A stretch of 64,000 nucleotides of DNA from Anaerolineae bacterium (GTDB lineage Bacteria > Chloroflexota > Anaerolineae > Aggregatilineales > Aggregatilineaceae): contig JAOSJP010000001.1 of assembly GCA_027494015.1 (NCBI GenBank), forward strand, positions 496,001 to 560,000, given 5' to 3'. Shown here in pieces: positions 32,456-40,877 of this stretch (within the stretch, counting starts at the first letter, position 1; each line of letters begins with the position of its first letter). A program made the translations under genes and the position numbers. Below the pieces are notes generated by a model. That model made no database searches, had not been told where the DNA came from, and was given only the letters and a program-made list of their open reading frames with translations.

Positions 32456-34942
32456 GTGAGCCGGCGCCGCACCCAGGAGCTACCCGGCGGCCTGCGCCCA
32501 GAAGACCTCCCCCTATGGATGCGCAGGACGCGCCGCGAGGTGGACGCCCTGATCCCTGTCCTCGCCCTCATTGGCGCGCTGGTCATTCCACTGCTGGCCG
32601 CGCCAGGCTTGCCGGTCACGGTGGGGACGCAGCAGCAGATCGTCCGCACTGTGGAGATGTCCGGCGCGCTCCAGGCGGGCGTCCTGTATCCGCGCTGGGC
32701 GCCGGACTTCAATTACGGGTACGGCTCGCCGCTGTGGAACTATCTCGCGCCCTTGCCGCACTGGCTGACCGGGCTTCACCACGTGCTGCTGCAAACCAGC
32801 CCGCAGACCAGCCTCAGGACGGTCATGGGGCTGGCCCTGGCGCTGGGGGGCCTGGGCAGCTTCGCGTTTGCGCGGCGGCGCTGGGGGGTGCTGGCCGGCG
32901 TGCTGGCGGCGCTGGGATTCCTGCTGAACCCGCAAATGATCTGGGATGTCCCGCTGGTGGAAGGCGACCTGGGTGTGATGATCGCGGTGAGCGCGTTCGC
33001 TGGCGCACTGTGGGGCTTCGAGCGCGCTCTGGCCAACGGGCGCGCCAGAGACGTGGGCCGGGCAGCGCTGTTGGCTGCGCTGGTCTGGCTGGCGCACACG
33101 CCGCTGAACATCATCCTGATGATACTGTTGCTGGGGTGGATCGCCTGGATCGCGGGCCTGAAGATCATCCCTCACGCTGCGGTACGGCGGGCGGTGGCCG
33201 CCTGGCTGTTGGGGGCGCTGCTGAGCGCCGCCTACCTGGTGCCGGCGTGGTGGGAGCGCGGCCTGGTGCAATGGCGCGCGGCGAACGAGTGGCCGTCGGC
33301 GAACTGGCAGCCCGTCTCACCTGCTGCGCTCCTGGCTTTGCCGCCCCGGGTGGACCTGAGCGCGGTCAACCCTCCTGGCACAGACGCAGTGGGCGTGGCG
33401 ATCTGGGCGCTGGCGCTCGCTGCCATTCTGGTGACGCTGGCCTGGGATTGGCGGCACACTCCGCCGGCGCAGGGTGAGCGACCTGTCAGCCGAGGGGAGG
33501 CGTATCAGGCGCGGCTCGTGGCCACCGTGTCAACGCTGCCAGCAGCGCACGCGGAGATGATCTACTTCGCGCTGGCGGCACTGGTGACCGGCATCGCAGC
33601 AACGCGCATCGCGGAGCCGCTCTGGGCGCACGTCCCTGCGTGGCTGGAGTTCTACCCGCGCGATCTGGTCGCGATCTGCACCGTGCTGTGCGCGCTGGTG
33701 GCTGCCCAGCTTGGCTGGGTGCTGGATCGCGCGCGGCGGGCGCTGGCAGTTCTCGGATTCGTCGGGTGCGCGGGCGCGCTCGTCGCAGGCGTGTTTCCGC
33801 TGCTGGTCGCCCCGCAGTGGCCGTCGGCGCCGCCGGTATCGGGCGCGCTCGACATCCTGCGCGGCGAAGTACGCGGCTATCTGGCGGCTTCTTTGACTGA
33901 CGGCTGGCTGCTGCCCAGCAGTATAACGGCTCTGCCGTCCCCCTCGCCGCAACTGCTCTCGTCGTACCAACTCGGCTACGTGGACAAGATCGCGCGCGAG
34001 CAACTGCCCGCTGCAACGCAGGTAGACGTGATCGCTCATTCGCCGCAGGCTGAGCGCCTGGCGGTGAAGGCTCGCCGACCCTTCACGCTTGTTCTGCACA
34101 CACTGTACTTCGCGGGGTGGAAGGCGCTGCTGAATGAACAGGCCCTGGTGATGGACGCCGAATCGTCAAGCGGGCTGCTCACGCTGAGGGTCCCTGAGGG
34201 CGTGCACGATCTCCATGTGAAATTCGGGGGCACCGGCGCGCGCGACGCCGGGCTGGGCCTGTCGGCTATTGCGCTCTTGCTGACGGGCGCGCTGCTCCTG
34301 CGGCGCGACCAGTCCCCTCCTGGGCAGCCGCAGCGCAGTCCGATCAGCATTTCGACGACTGCGCTCGCTGCCCTGCTGGCGCTGGTCGCTCTGGGTGCGG
34401 CGATTCCGCGCGCCCTGCCAGAGATAATGGCACGGCGCTCGCCGCCGGGGATCGTCCAGTCCGCCGCTGCCCAGGTTCCGCGCGCGTTTCAGGGCGGCGT
34501 GGACCTGCTGTCCGTAGATATTCCTGGCGGGGCGCGTCTGGCCCCAGGAGACGATCTCATCGTGCACCTGTACTGGCGCGCAACGCGGCCCGATCTGCCG
34601 GACTACCAGGCGGAGCTGCGGTTGGTGGCCGCTGATGAACCAGGTTTCGCCCTGGTGAGCGCGGCGCACCGGCACCCTGGCGGCATCCCTACCAGCCGGT
34701 GGTCGCTCTGGCCGCTGCTGCGCAGGTACGTGCGCGACTCCTACTACCTGCGCATTCCTGGCAACGCGCCGGCGGGCGACTACTACTTTGTGGTACGCCT
34801 CGGTCCGTGCAGCAGCACAAGCATCGCCCCGTGCCCGTCGGTCTCGCCGCTATTTGTGACTGACGGGCACGGAAGCAGCCTGGGCAGCCAGGCTATCATC
34901 CCGCAGTTAGTGCGCATCAACGGCACTGACAGCAGTCAGTGA
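32456..34942 (+). CDS. Large polytopic membrane protein, PTPS-related/YfhO-like
   Basis: 828 residues from the GTG at 32456, which has GGAGGAG 8 bp upstream (the frame extends to 32366). It has about 12 hydrophobic helices. The first loop carries the family's hallmark (GVLYPRWAPDFNYGYGSPLWNY), seen in the 6-pyruvoyl-tetrahydropterin-synthase-related membrane family, which despite its name is GT-C/YfhO-like and not a pterin enzyme. A soluble segment with FTLVLHTLYFAGWKALLN, like YfhO C-termini, is followed by more helices and a C-terminal beta domain. A role in transferring sugars to surface molecules is likely but the substrate is unknown. It is divergent from the repair operon. Confidence 0.8.
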   Translation: MSRRRTQELPGGLRPEDLPLWMRRTRREVDALIPVLALIGALVIPLLAAPGLPVTVGTQQQIVRTVEMSGALQAGVLYPRWAPDFNYGYGSPLWNYLAPLPHWLTGLHHVLLQTSPQTSLRTVMGLALALGGLGSFAFARRRWGVLAGVLAALGFLLNPQMIWDVPLVEGDLGVMIAVSAFAGALWGFERALANGRARDVGRAALLAALVWLAHTPLNIILMILLLGWIAWIAGLKIIPHAAVRRAVAAWLLGALLSAAYLVPAWWERGLVQWRAANEWPSANWQPVSPAALLALPPRVDLSAVNPPGTDAVGVAIWALALAAILVTLAWDWRHTPPAQGERPVSRGEAYQARLVATVSTLPAAHAEMIYFALAALVTGIAATRIAEPLWAHVPAWLEFYPRDLVAICTVLCALVAAQLGWVLDRARRALAVLGFVGCAGALVAGVFPLLVAPQWPSAPPVSGALDILRGEVRGYLAASLTDGWLLPSSITALPSPSPQLLSSYQLGYVDKIAREQLPAATQVDVIAHSPQAERLAVKARRPFTLVLHTLYFAGWKALLNEQALVMDAESSSGLLTLRVPEGVHDLHVKFGGTGARDAGLGLSAIALLLTGALLLRRDQSPPGQPQRSPISISTTALAALLALVALGAAIPRALPEIMARRSPPGIVQSAAAQVPRAFQGGVDLLSVDIPGGARLAPGDDLIVHLYWRATRPDLPDYQAELRLVAADEPGFALVSAAHRHPGGIPTSRWSLWPLLRRYVRDSYYLRIPGNAPAGDYYFVVRLGPCSSTSIAPCPSVSPLFVTDGHGSSLGSQAIIPQLVRINGTDSSQ

Positions 34943-34980
34943 TCCGGGTTGGTGCGAGCAGCGCAACGCTGGTGCATCCC

Positions 34981-35008
34981 TTGCGCGATCGGGTCTGCGG
35001 CGTATAAT
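34981..35008 (+). promoter_or_regulatory. Sigma-70 promoter for the small TPR gene
   Basis: TTGCGC at 34981-34986 and TATAAT at 35003-35008 with a 16-bp spacer, 80 bp before the ATG at 35089. Confidence 0.65.
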
Positions 35009-35088
35009 CTCCGGCAAATGTGCCCGTGTTTTCGCCACCTAGCGGCTTGCGCGCGGGCCGATCAGCGAGCCATTCCCCGGAGAGAACG

Positions 35089-35397
35089 ATGGACCCCAAA
35101 GAGATCAACGCACGAATCGGTCAGGCGTGGAAGCTGCACTACACCGGCAATAACGATGCTGCTATCGAACAATTCGAGCGTATTCTGGCTGACGCTGCGG
35201 ACCCCATTGATGCCTGTTGGGGAATCGCGCTGTCTTACCGCAAGGCGGGCAACAAAGAAAAATCCCTGGGGGCGTTCCAGAAAGCTGCCGATCTCATTGC
35301 CAAAGGCGCTCAGACGGACACCGCGGACAAGGAACGTTACTACATGCTGCAGCGCATGGTGAAACAGCAGATCGAGCAGATGGCTGATTTCCTCTAG
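35089..35397 (+). CDS. Small TPR-repeat protein
   Basis: 102 residues from the ATG at 35089 with GGAGAG upstream. Residues 8-75 form two TPR units (ARIGQAWKLHYTGNNDAAIEQFERIL, then DACWGIALSYRKAGNKEKSLGAFQKAADLI), followed by a helix (RYYMLQRMVKQQIEQMADF). It has no signal peptide. It is probably an adaptor. The partner is unknown. A 37-bp gap separates it from the URO-D family gene, so the two may be cotranscribed. Confidence 0.8.
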   Translation: MDPKEINARIGQAWKLHYTGNNDAAIEQFERILADAADPIDACWGIALSYRKAGNKEKSLGAFQKAADLIAKGAQTDTADKERYYMLQRMVKQQIEQMADFL

Positions 35398-35434
35398 CCT
35401 CGCCCAAAGCTGCTCACCTCGGAAGGGACAGGAC

Positions 35435-36427
35435 ATGCCTCTGAGCAAACGCGAGCGCCTGGAAAGGGCGGTCGCCGGAGAGGAAATTGACCGCGTGCCC
35501 GTCGCCCTGTGGCGACACTGGCCCGGCGACGACCAGCGGGCTGCTGACCTGGCGGAGGCGACCATCGCCTTCCAGCGCCAGTGGGACTTCGATTTCGTCA
35601 AAGTCACACCCGCCAGCAGCTATTGCGTGACGGACCATGGCGTGCAGGATCGCTGGCAGGGCAACCTGGAAGGGACGCGCGAGTACATGCGCCATGTGGT
35701 GCAGCGGTCGCTGGATTGGACGGAGCTGCGCGTGCTCGATCCTTCGCGCGGCGCGTTGGGACGGCAGCTTGAGGTGCTGCGGCTGCTCAAAAGCGCGTTT
35801 GGCGAGGACGTACCTTTCATCCAGACGATCTTCAGCCCGCTGGCCCAGGCGAAGAACATCGCAGGGCGCGAGCTGCTCATCGAACACCTGCGCACTGCGC
35901 CCGACCGCCTGAAGACCGGCCTCAACACGATCACCGAGAGCACGCTGCGCTTCATAGATGCCATGCGTCGCAGCGGAGTCTCCGGCATTTTCTACGCCAT
36001 CCAGCACGCTTCGCACACCGTGATGAGCCAGGATGAATACCGCGAGTTTGGCCGGCCCTTCGATCTGCAGATTCTGGGGGCGCTGCCGGATACGTGGTGG
36101 CTCAATATGGTGCACCTGCACGGTCAGGCTCCCATGTTCGACCTGATCGCCGACTACCCGATCCAGGCCATCAACTGGCACGACCGGGAATGCGGGCTGA
36201 GCCTGGCCGAAGGCAAGCTCCGCTTTGGTGGCGCGGTCAGTGGCGGCCTGGGCCGCTGGAACCCGCTGCACAACGGCACCCCTGTAGATGTGCGCAGCCA
36301 GGCCCGCGAGTCCATCGAGCAAACACATGGGCGGCGCTTCATCCTCTCGACGGGCTGCGTCATCATGACGACCACGCCCCAGTCGAACATCCGCGCCGTG
36401 CGCGAAGTGGTCGAAGCGAAGCCCTGA
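35435..36427 (+). CDS. Uroporphyrinogen decarboxylase family protein
   Basis: 330 residues with the URO-D TIM-barrel fold: KRERLERAVAGEEIDRVPVALWRH at the N-terminus, FDFVKVTPASSYCVTDHG, then PFIQTIFSPLAQA, GVSGIFYAIQHAS and FGGAVSGG. The classic HemE N-terminal motif with two catalytic Arg (RQAGRY) is replaced by WRHWPGD. A true haem-pathway role is therefore doubtful, and a corrinoid methyltransferase-like or other URO-D relative is equally possible. GGAAGGGACAGG precedes the ATG. rsmD follows after 13 bp. Confidence 0.8.
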   Translation: MPLSKRERLERAVAGEEIDRVPVALWRHWPGDDQRAADLAEATIAFQRQWDFDFVKVTPASSYCVTDHGVQDRWQGNLEGTREYMRHVVQRSLDWTELRVLDPSRGALGRQLEVLRLLKSAFGEDVPFIQTIFSPLAQAKNIAGRELLIEHLRTAPDRLKTGLNTITESTLRFIDAMRRSGVSGIFYAIQHASHTVMSQDEYREFGRPFDLQILGALPDTWWLNMVHLHGQAPMFDLIADYPIQAINWHDRECGLSLAEGKLRFGGAVSGGLGRWNPLHNGTPVDVRSQARESIEQTHGRRFILSTGCVIMTTTPQSNIRAVREVVEAKP

Positions 36428-36440
36428 TCGGGGGGAGACC

Positions 36441-37028
36441 GTGCCGATTCGCGTGATTGCGGGCGCGGCGAAAGGTCGCCGGCTGAAAAGGGTGCCCGGC
36501 GACTCCACGCGCCCCGTCATGGATCGCGTCAAGGAGGCGCTGTTCAACATCCTGGGGCAGGGCATCGTCAGCAGCTCATTCCTCGACTTGTTCGCCGGAA
36601 CGGGGTCAGTGGGCATCGAGGCGCTGAGTCGCGGAGCCGGGCGGGTGGTATTCATAGACCGGCACCCGCTGGCGATCCGCACCATTCATGAGAACCTGGA
36701 ACACACGCGCCTGGCGGACAGGGCTGAGGTGCTGCGCGCCGATTCTCTCGTCTATCTGCGGCATCCCCATCCAGAGGCATTCGAATACATCTACGTGGCC
36801 CCGCCGCAGTACAAGGGCTTGTGGAAAGAAGTGCTGCTGACGTTGGATGGGAATCCGGCGCGCCTTCAGCCGGATGGCGTGGTCATCGTCCAGATTGACC
36901 CGCACGAGCGCGAGGAAGTCAGCCTGCGCGCGCTGCGCCCGTATGATGAGCGGGTCTATGGCAAGACGCTGTTGTGGTTTTTCGAGTACGGCGTAGAGGG
37001 AGAGAGTTCGCCCAGCGGAAGCGAATGA
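36441..37028 (+). CDS. rsmD: 16S rRNA (guanine(966)-N2)-methyltransferase RsmD
   Basis: 195 residues, typical length, GTG start with GGGGGAG upstream. The N-terminus IRVIAGAAKGRRLK and STRPVMDRVKEALFNIL are diagnostic for RsmD. The SAM-binding motif I is FLDLFAGTGSVGIEALSRGA. The usual catalytic DPPY motif reads APPQY (YVAPPQYKGLW), which is atypical. It methylates G966 of 16S rRNA during 30S assembly. The frame ends just before the convergent cca gene. Confidence 0.9.
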   Translation: MPIRVIAGAAKGRRLKRVPGDSTRPVMDRVKEALFNILGQGIVSSSFLDLFAGTGSVGIEALSRGAGRVVFIDRHPLAIRTIHENLEHTRLADRAEVLRADSLVYLRHPHPEAFEYIYVAPPQYKGLWKEVLLTLDGNPARLQPDGVVIVQIDPHEREEVSLRALRPYDERVYGKTLLWFFEYGVEGESSPSGSE

Positions 37029-37074
37029 CAGCACGAGAGATCGTGATAGGAGATCGTGAGATGCCGTGAGCGGA

Positions 37075-38590
37075 TCACGAATCGCGCGCGTCGAGGAGGC
37101 GTCTGGCCCAGTCCAGCGCCTCTTCTTTGTTGGTGATGTGCCCTTCGACCTGCGCCTCGACAATTTTCTCGATCATTTCGCCAACCAGCGGGCCGGGTTC
37201 CAGGTTGAGATGGTGCAGCAGGTCCCGCCCAGTGACCAGGGCAGGGGGCGCAACCTCCGTGTCGTGGCGGTCGAAGTAGCTTTCGAGCAGGCGGCGGATG
37301 TGATCGAGGTAGCGCGCCCATTCGCGCGTATCAAGGGCCAGGCCATAGGTGGCCAGGTAGTCAGCCAGGGCCAGCAGACATACATCTACCCCCGCGCGGT
37401 CTGTGTCGCGCCAGAAGCGGTGCACGGCGCGCTTGCTGAGCGGCCCATTGTTATACAGCCACAAAGGGCGCATGTGATGGCGGATGATGGTCGTCAGGCG
37501 GGCGATCTCCTCGTTGCTCAGGCGCAGCGCAGCCGCCCGCCGCCCGGCGATGGCAGCGCCGATCTGCTCGTGCTGAGGGAAAGCGGGCGTCTCAGGATAG
37601 CGGCTGGCCTGGCTGCGCATGGAGTCGGGCTTGCCGATGTCGTGGAGCAGCGCCGCCAGCGCCAGCAGCGCCCGGTGCGCGCGCTGACCGGGCCACGCAG
37701 TGGCCAGATGCTCAGCCAACTGCGAACGGTAGCGCGCCAGGGCGAAGGCGATCAGGCCGATCTGGGCATTGGCGGCTTCGGCAGCAAAGGGTTCGGAAAG
37801 CAGGCGCACGACAGCGGCCAGGCGGTCTGCCGCGGCCAGCGTGTGCCGCCAGACATCGTACTGGTGCGGGGGCGGCTGAGCAACCCCGGCCAGGGCCTCT
37901 GCCTCTGGGACAATCTGGCCCAGCAAACCAAGCTGCTGGAGCGCCGCCAGACCCGCCGCGGGCCTGGCAGTCCCCAGGACGGCCAGAAATTCGTCGCGGA
38001 TGCGCTCCGCCGAACAATGCGCCAGGTGAGAGGCTGCGGCGCGCACCGCCTGGCGGGTATTTGCCTCAATCAGCAGCCTCAAGAGTGATGCTCAGGCGGA
38101 TGGCGCGCAGGCTGCGCACGGGATCGTCGGCGATGGCCCCCGGCGCGCACATGCGCAGACGCCTGGTCTGCAGGTCACCCAGGCCGCCGAGCGGGTCAAT
38201 AATGTGCTGGAGGTCGCCCCCCAGCGGGACAGCCATTGCGTTGACCGTGAAATCGCGCAGGGTGAGGTCGGCCAGCAGGTCTGCGCCGCGATACTGCGCT
38301 ACATCAATGGTGATGCTTTCGTCCTGCCAGGTGATCAGGGCGCGTCCCACGCCCCGCTGCGCATCGAGCGGATAGTACGCGCCGTTCAAGGCATCGGCGA
38401 TCTGTCGCGCCAGCGGCCGGCCATCGAACGGGCCGGCCAGGTCGAGGTCTTTGAGGGGGCGCTGCAGGAAGGCGTCGCGCACGGCCCCGCCCACGATATA
38501 GACTGGCGCGTCGGGCAGCAGCGCCTGAAGGCGCTCGACGATTGGCGGCCAGAGCAGAGGGCGTCCCGGTGCGACGGGAGCGAGAGCCAC
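37075..38590 (-). CDS. cca: CCA tRNA nucleotidyltransferase / poly(A) polymerase family (single-base frameshift)
   Basis: About 504 residues once one extra base near 38075-38095 is ignored. The first frame (38590-38066) holds the nucleotidyltransferase head: VYIVGGAVRDAFLQRPLKDLDL with the two catalytic Asp, LTLRDFTVNAMAVPL, and DDPVRSLRAIRLSI. The second (38082-37075) continues with the neck, ERIRDEFLAVLG, and an HD domain (YDVWRHTLAAADRL, LAALLHDIGKP). Family members add CCA to tRNA 3' ends. The first frame stops at a TGA within the overlap. The GTG start abuts the hpt stop. Two of the three tRNA genes here lack encoded CCA, so the cell needs this activity. Confidence 0.85.
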
Positions 38591-39154
38591 TTACGAAGCC
38601 CCCACCCGGCTGTTCGGCTTGCAGACGCCGATGAAGGGCAGGTTGCGGAAGTGCTCGTCCAGGTCAAGCCCATAGCCGAACACGAATTTGTCGGGAATCT
38701 CGAAGCCGACGTAGTCCAGGTCAATGTGGACGAGGCGGCGGCTGGGTTTGCTGAGCAGGGTGCAAATCCTGACGCTGGCTGGCTCGCGCGTTGCCAGGAT
38801 GTTGAGGATGTACTGAAGCGTGTGGCCGCTGTCTACGATGTCCTCGACGACAATGATGTGCTTGCCGGCGATGTCCTGGCGCAAGTCCATGTCAATGCGC
38901 ACGCGCCCCGATGATTCGCGCGCGCCGCTGCCATAGCTGGCGATGGCCATGAAGTCAATGCTGTGAGGGAAGTCGAGGTGCCGCATGAGATCGCTCAGGA
39001 ACATCACGCCCCCCTTCAGGATGCAGATGAGGAGCACGTTGGGCGTCGTCGCGTAGTCGGCGCTGATCTCGCGGCCAAGCTCCGCCACACGCGCTTGCAG
39101 GGTCTCGCTGTCAATCAGGACTTCCTGGAGGTAGCGTTCGTAGGGCTTCTGCAT
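38591..39154 (-). CDS. hpt: Hypoxanthine phosphoribosyltransferase
   Basis: 187 residues, typical length. Type I phosphoribosyltransferase features are LLICILKGGVMFLSDLMRHL (PPi loop), DFMAIASYGSG, the PRPP-binding motif IIVVEDIVDSGHTL with its two acidic residues, and VGFEIPDKFVFGYGLDLDEHFRNLPFIG near the C-terminus. It converts hypoxanthine and guanine to IMP and GMP, i.e. purine salvage complementing purBH at the start of the window. It runs directly into cca with no gap, so translation is likely coupled. Confidence 0.95.
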   Translation of the reverse strand: MQKPYERYLQEVLIDSETLQARVAELGREISADYATTPNVLLICILKGGVMFLSDLMRHLDFPHSIDFMAIASYGSGARESSGRVRIDMDLRQDIAGKHIIVVEDIVDSGHTLQYILNILATREPASVRICTLLSKPSRRLVHIDLDYVGFEIPDKFVFGYGLDLDEHFRNLPFIGVCKPNSRVGAS

Positions 39155-39201
39155 GGGTTCTCGCGCTCAGCTCGTATGAAATGTGTTACGTTGGGTGGGG
39201 G

Positions 39202-39783
39202 TCAATGAAGTCGCTGGGTCTCATCCTTGCGATCTGGCCGCGAACGTTGGGTGAGCAGGCTGCGCGATGACGCCGCGCTCAGACCTGTCAGCCAGTCCGT
39301 TACGGTCTGGTGAAGGCGCTCGGTCAGCCGAATGTCCGCGGAAAGTTGGCGCACCATCTCCAGCGAGGCCTGCACCGTCTTGCGGATGAGGGGCAGGTCC
39401 TGGGCTGCTGCCTCGCTCAGGGAATGCAGGGCAGGGCTGATGATCTCATCTACTGACAGGCGTTCGTATTGCTCTGGGGCATCCGCCGGGCAGAGTCCCG
39501 ATAGGTCAATGCCATACTCGTCGAGCAGCATTCCCACCACACGGTCGCGCACGTCGTCGCGCTGCTGGCGCAAGGCCAGCAGCCGCATGAGCAGCTCGTC
39601 GGCGACATCGCGCAGCAACTCCAGACGCGGCGGGCGACTCGCGATCTGCGCTTCCATGAACGCGATGAATTCTGCGTCCTCACCGCGCGTCAGGCAGTGC
39701 TCGATTGTCTCGACTGCCTCCATCCGTAGCATCTGGTCGTCAGAGGGTACCATTGGGTGCTGGGCGAAAAAACGCTCGAACAT
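39202..39783 (-). CDS. Hypothetical alpha-helical protein, 193 aa
   Basis: Unrecognised. It is almost entirely helical and charged, for example VETIEHCLTRGEDAEFIAFM and RDVADELLMRLLALRQQRDD. There is no membrane segment, metal motif or nucleotide-binding motif. Translation starts at ATG 39783, overlapping the stop of the DUF971 gene by one base (TGATG), with AGGGA 8 bp upstream. It is the third gene of a tightly packed trio, HhH protein, DUF971, this protein, which suggests a shared process. Confidence 0.65.
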   Translation of the reverse strand: MFERFFAQHPMVPSDDQMLRMEAVETIEHCLTRGEDAEFIAFMEAQIASRPPRLELLRDVADELLMRLLALRQQRDDVRDRVVGMLLDEYGIDLSGLCPADAPEQYERLSVDEIISPALHSLSEAAAQDLPLIRKTVQASLEMVRQLSADIRLTERLHQTVTDWLTGLSAASSRSLLTQRSRPDRKDETQRLH

Positions 39784-40115
39784 CAACGAGTCCCTGACGG
39801 GCACAACCGGTAGAGATAGTCCCACGTGTAGATGCCGGCGTGATGCCCGTCGCTCCAATGGAACTGGAGCGCGTAGTTGCCGACGATCTCAAGGTGCTCG
39901 ACCGTGTAGGGCTGGTCAGGAACCAGGTCAAGCAGATTGTCCGGATCGCCCTGAGGCCCCATGTTCGCGTGTCCCCCCCGGCACTCTGCGCAGGGGCAGG
40001 CCATGCGCAGGGGACCGACGGGGTAGCGGCACGTCCGGCCATCGGACCACTGGATCACCAGTTCATTGACCGACTGATGGAGCGTGATATCGGTCGGGAA
40101 GACGGTGGTCATCAT
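39783..40115 (-). CDS. DUF971 (GBBH-like N-terminal) domain protein
   Basis: 110 residues, nearly all DUF971. Recognisable blocks are LVIQWSDGRTCRYPVGPLRMACPCAEC, with a cysteine cluster (CPCAEC), and VGNYALQFHWSDGHHAGIYTWDYL. Standalone DUF971 proteins are often found beside Fe-S cluster carrier genes, and the Cys/His pattern suggests metal binding. The function is not established. Its ATG overlaps the upstream stop by four bases. Confidence 0.88.
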   Translation of the reverse strand: MMTTVFPTDITLHQSVNELVIQWSDGRTCRYPVGPLRMACPCAECRGGHANMGPQGDPDNLLDLVPDQPYTVEHLEIVGNYALQFHWSDGHHAGIYTWDYLYRLCPSGTR

Positions 40116-40546
40116 TTTTGCCCGGCAGATGCAGCGAGCCGCTGTGCCTGACCGATCCAGTCGTTGCTGCGAATGCGCTGCGCGCGCGCAGTGGCGAACG
40201 GCGCAAGTCGCTCAGAAAGCGCTTCAGGGGTCAAGGCGGCCAGTTGAGCGAAACGGGTGATCCCAGCGTCGCGCAGGGCCTGGGCGAAGCGCGGCCCAAT
40301 GTCCTTGATCGCGGTGAAATCGTCGGCTTGCTGGCTGGGCGGCGGCGTTTCCTCAAGATCAATCCGGTCCAGCGGGAGCACGATCTCGGCAACTGGCTCA
40401 GCCGCGGCGTTGTGTGCGCGCGAGCGAACAACGAAGCGCTCGGCGATCTTGCCGCGCCTGCTCTCTCGGAGCAGCAGCCAGCCCACTACCGCACTGACAC
40501 CGAGACCAGCGCCAAGCACAGTCAGGTTTCTCACAGTTTTGACCAT
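40112..40546 (-). CDS. Membrane-anchored helix-hairpin-helix protein
   Basis: 144 residues from the ATG at 40546 with GAGAG upstream (a longer frame to 40693 has no support). Residues about 7-25 form one membrane helix (LTVLGAGLGVSAVVGWLLL). The C-terminal half has a helix-hairpin-helix fold of the kind seen in DUF4332-like and DNA-binding HhH domains (FTAIKDIGPRFAQALRDAG, then FAQLAALTPEALSERLAP). Both nucleic-acid and protein binding are conceivable. First gene of the DUF971 trio. The region 40547-40811 upstream holds TACAAT on the minus strand near 40645 as a candidate -10. Confidence 0.7.
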   Translation of the reverse strand: MVKTVRNLTVLGAGLGVSAVVGWLLLRESRRGKIAERFVVRSRAHNAAAEPVAEIVLPLDRIDLEETPPPSQQADDFTAIKDIGPRFAQALRDAGITRFAQLAALTPEALSERLAPFATARAQRIRSNDWIGQAQRLAASAGQK

Positions 40547-40811
40547 GATGCAACTCTCACAAGGCTCGTTGGGCGCTGCCAGGCGCGGCTGTCGCAGGGC
40601 GCGGCGTGGAACGTGCGGCAGCGAAAGTCCTGGACATGGGCAGTATTGTATCAGCAGAGGGTGTGAGTGTCCAATCGGGCAAAAGCCGGGCATTCCCGCT
40701 GACCCACATCACGACGCAGGCGGAATGCGATTGCGGTAAGGAATCCAGATAAGGGTCTCGCAAATAAGGGGAGACAGCGCCGGTAAGCCCTGGCAACGCG
40801 CGCATTAGCGC

Positions 40812-40840
40812 TTGCCCTATCGCCCATCATCTCATATACT
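40812..40840 (+). promoter_or_regulatory. Sigma-70 promoter of the SARP/BTAD-like regulator
   Basis: TTGCCC (40812-40817) and TATACT (40835-40840) separated by exactly 17 bp, 37 bp before the ATG at 40878. Confidence 0.75.
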
Positions 40841-40877
40841 ATGCCACAGACAACCTGTTACCATGCAGAGGCCGACA

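Noticed and set aside
32456..34942. Reading the PTPS-related protein as a pterin-synthesis enzyme
   Set aside because: The family name is historical. The sequence is a polytopic membrane protein with no PTPS zinc-binding histidines.
35435..36427. Calling the URO-D family protein HemE
   Set aside because: The N-terminal RQAGRY motif with the catalytic arginines is missing and no other haem genes are adjacent.
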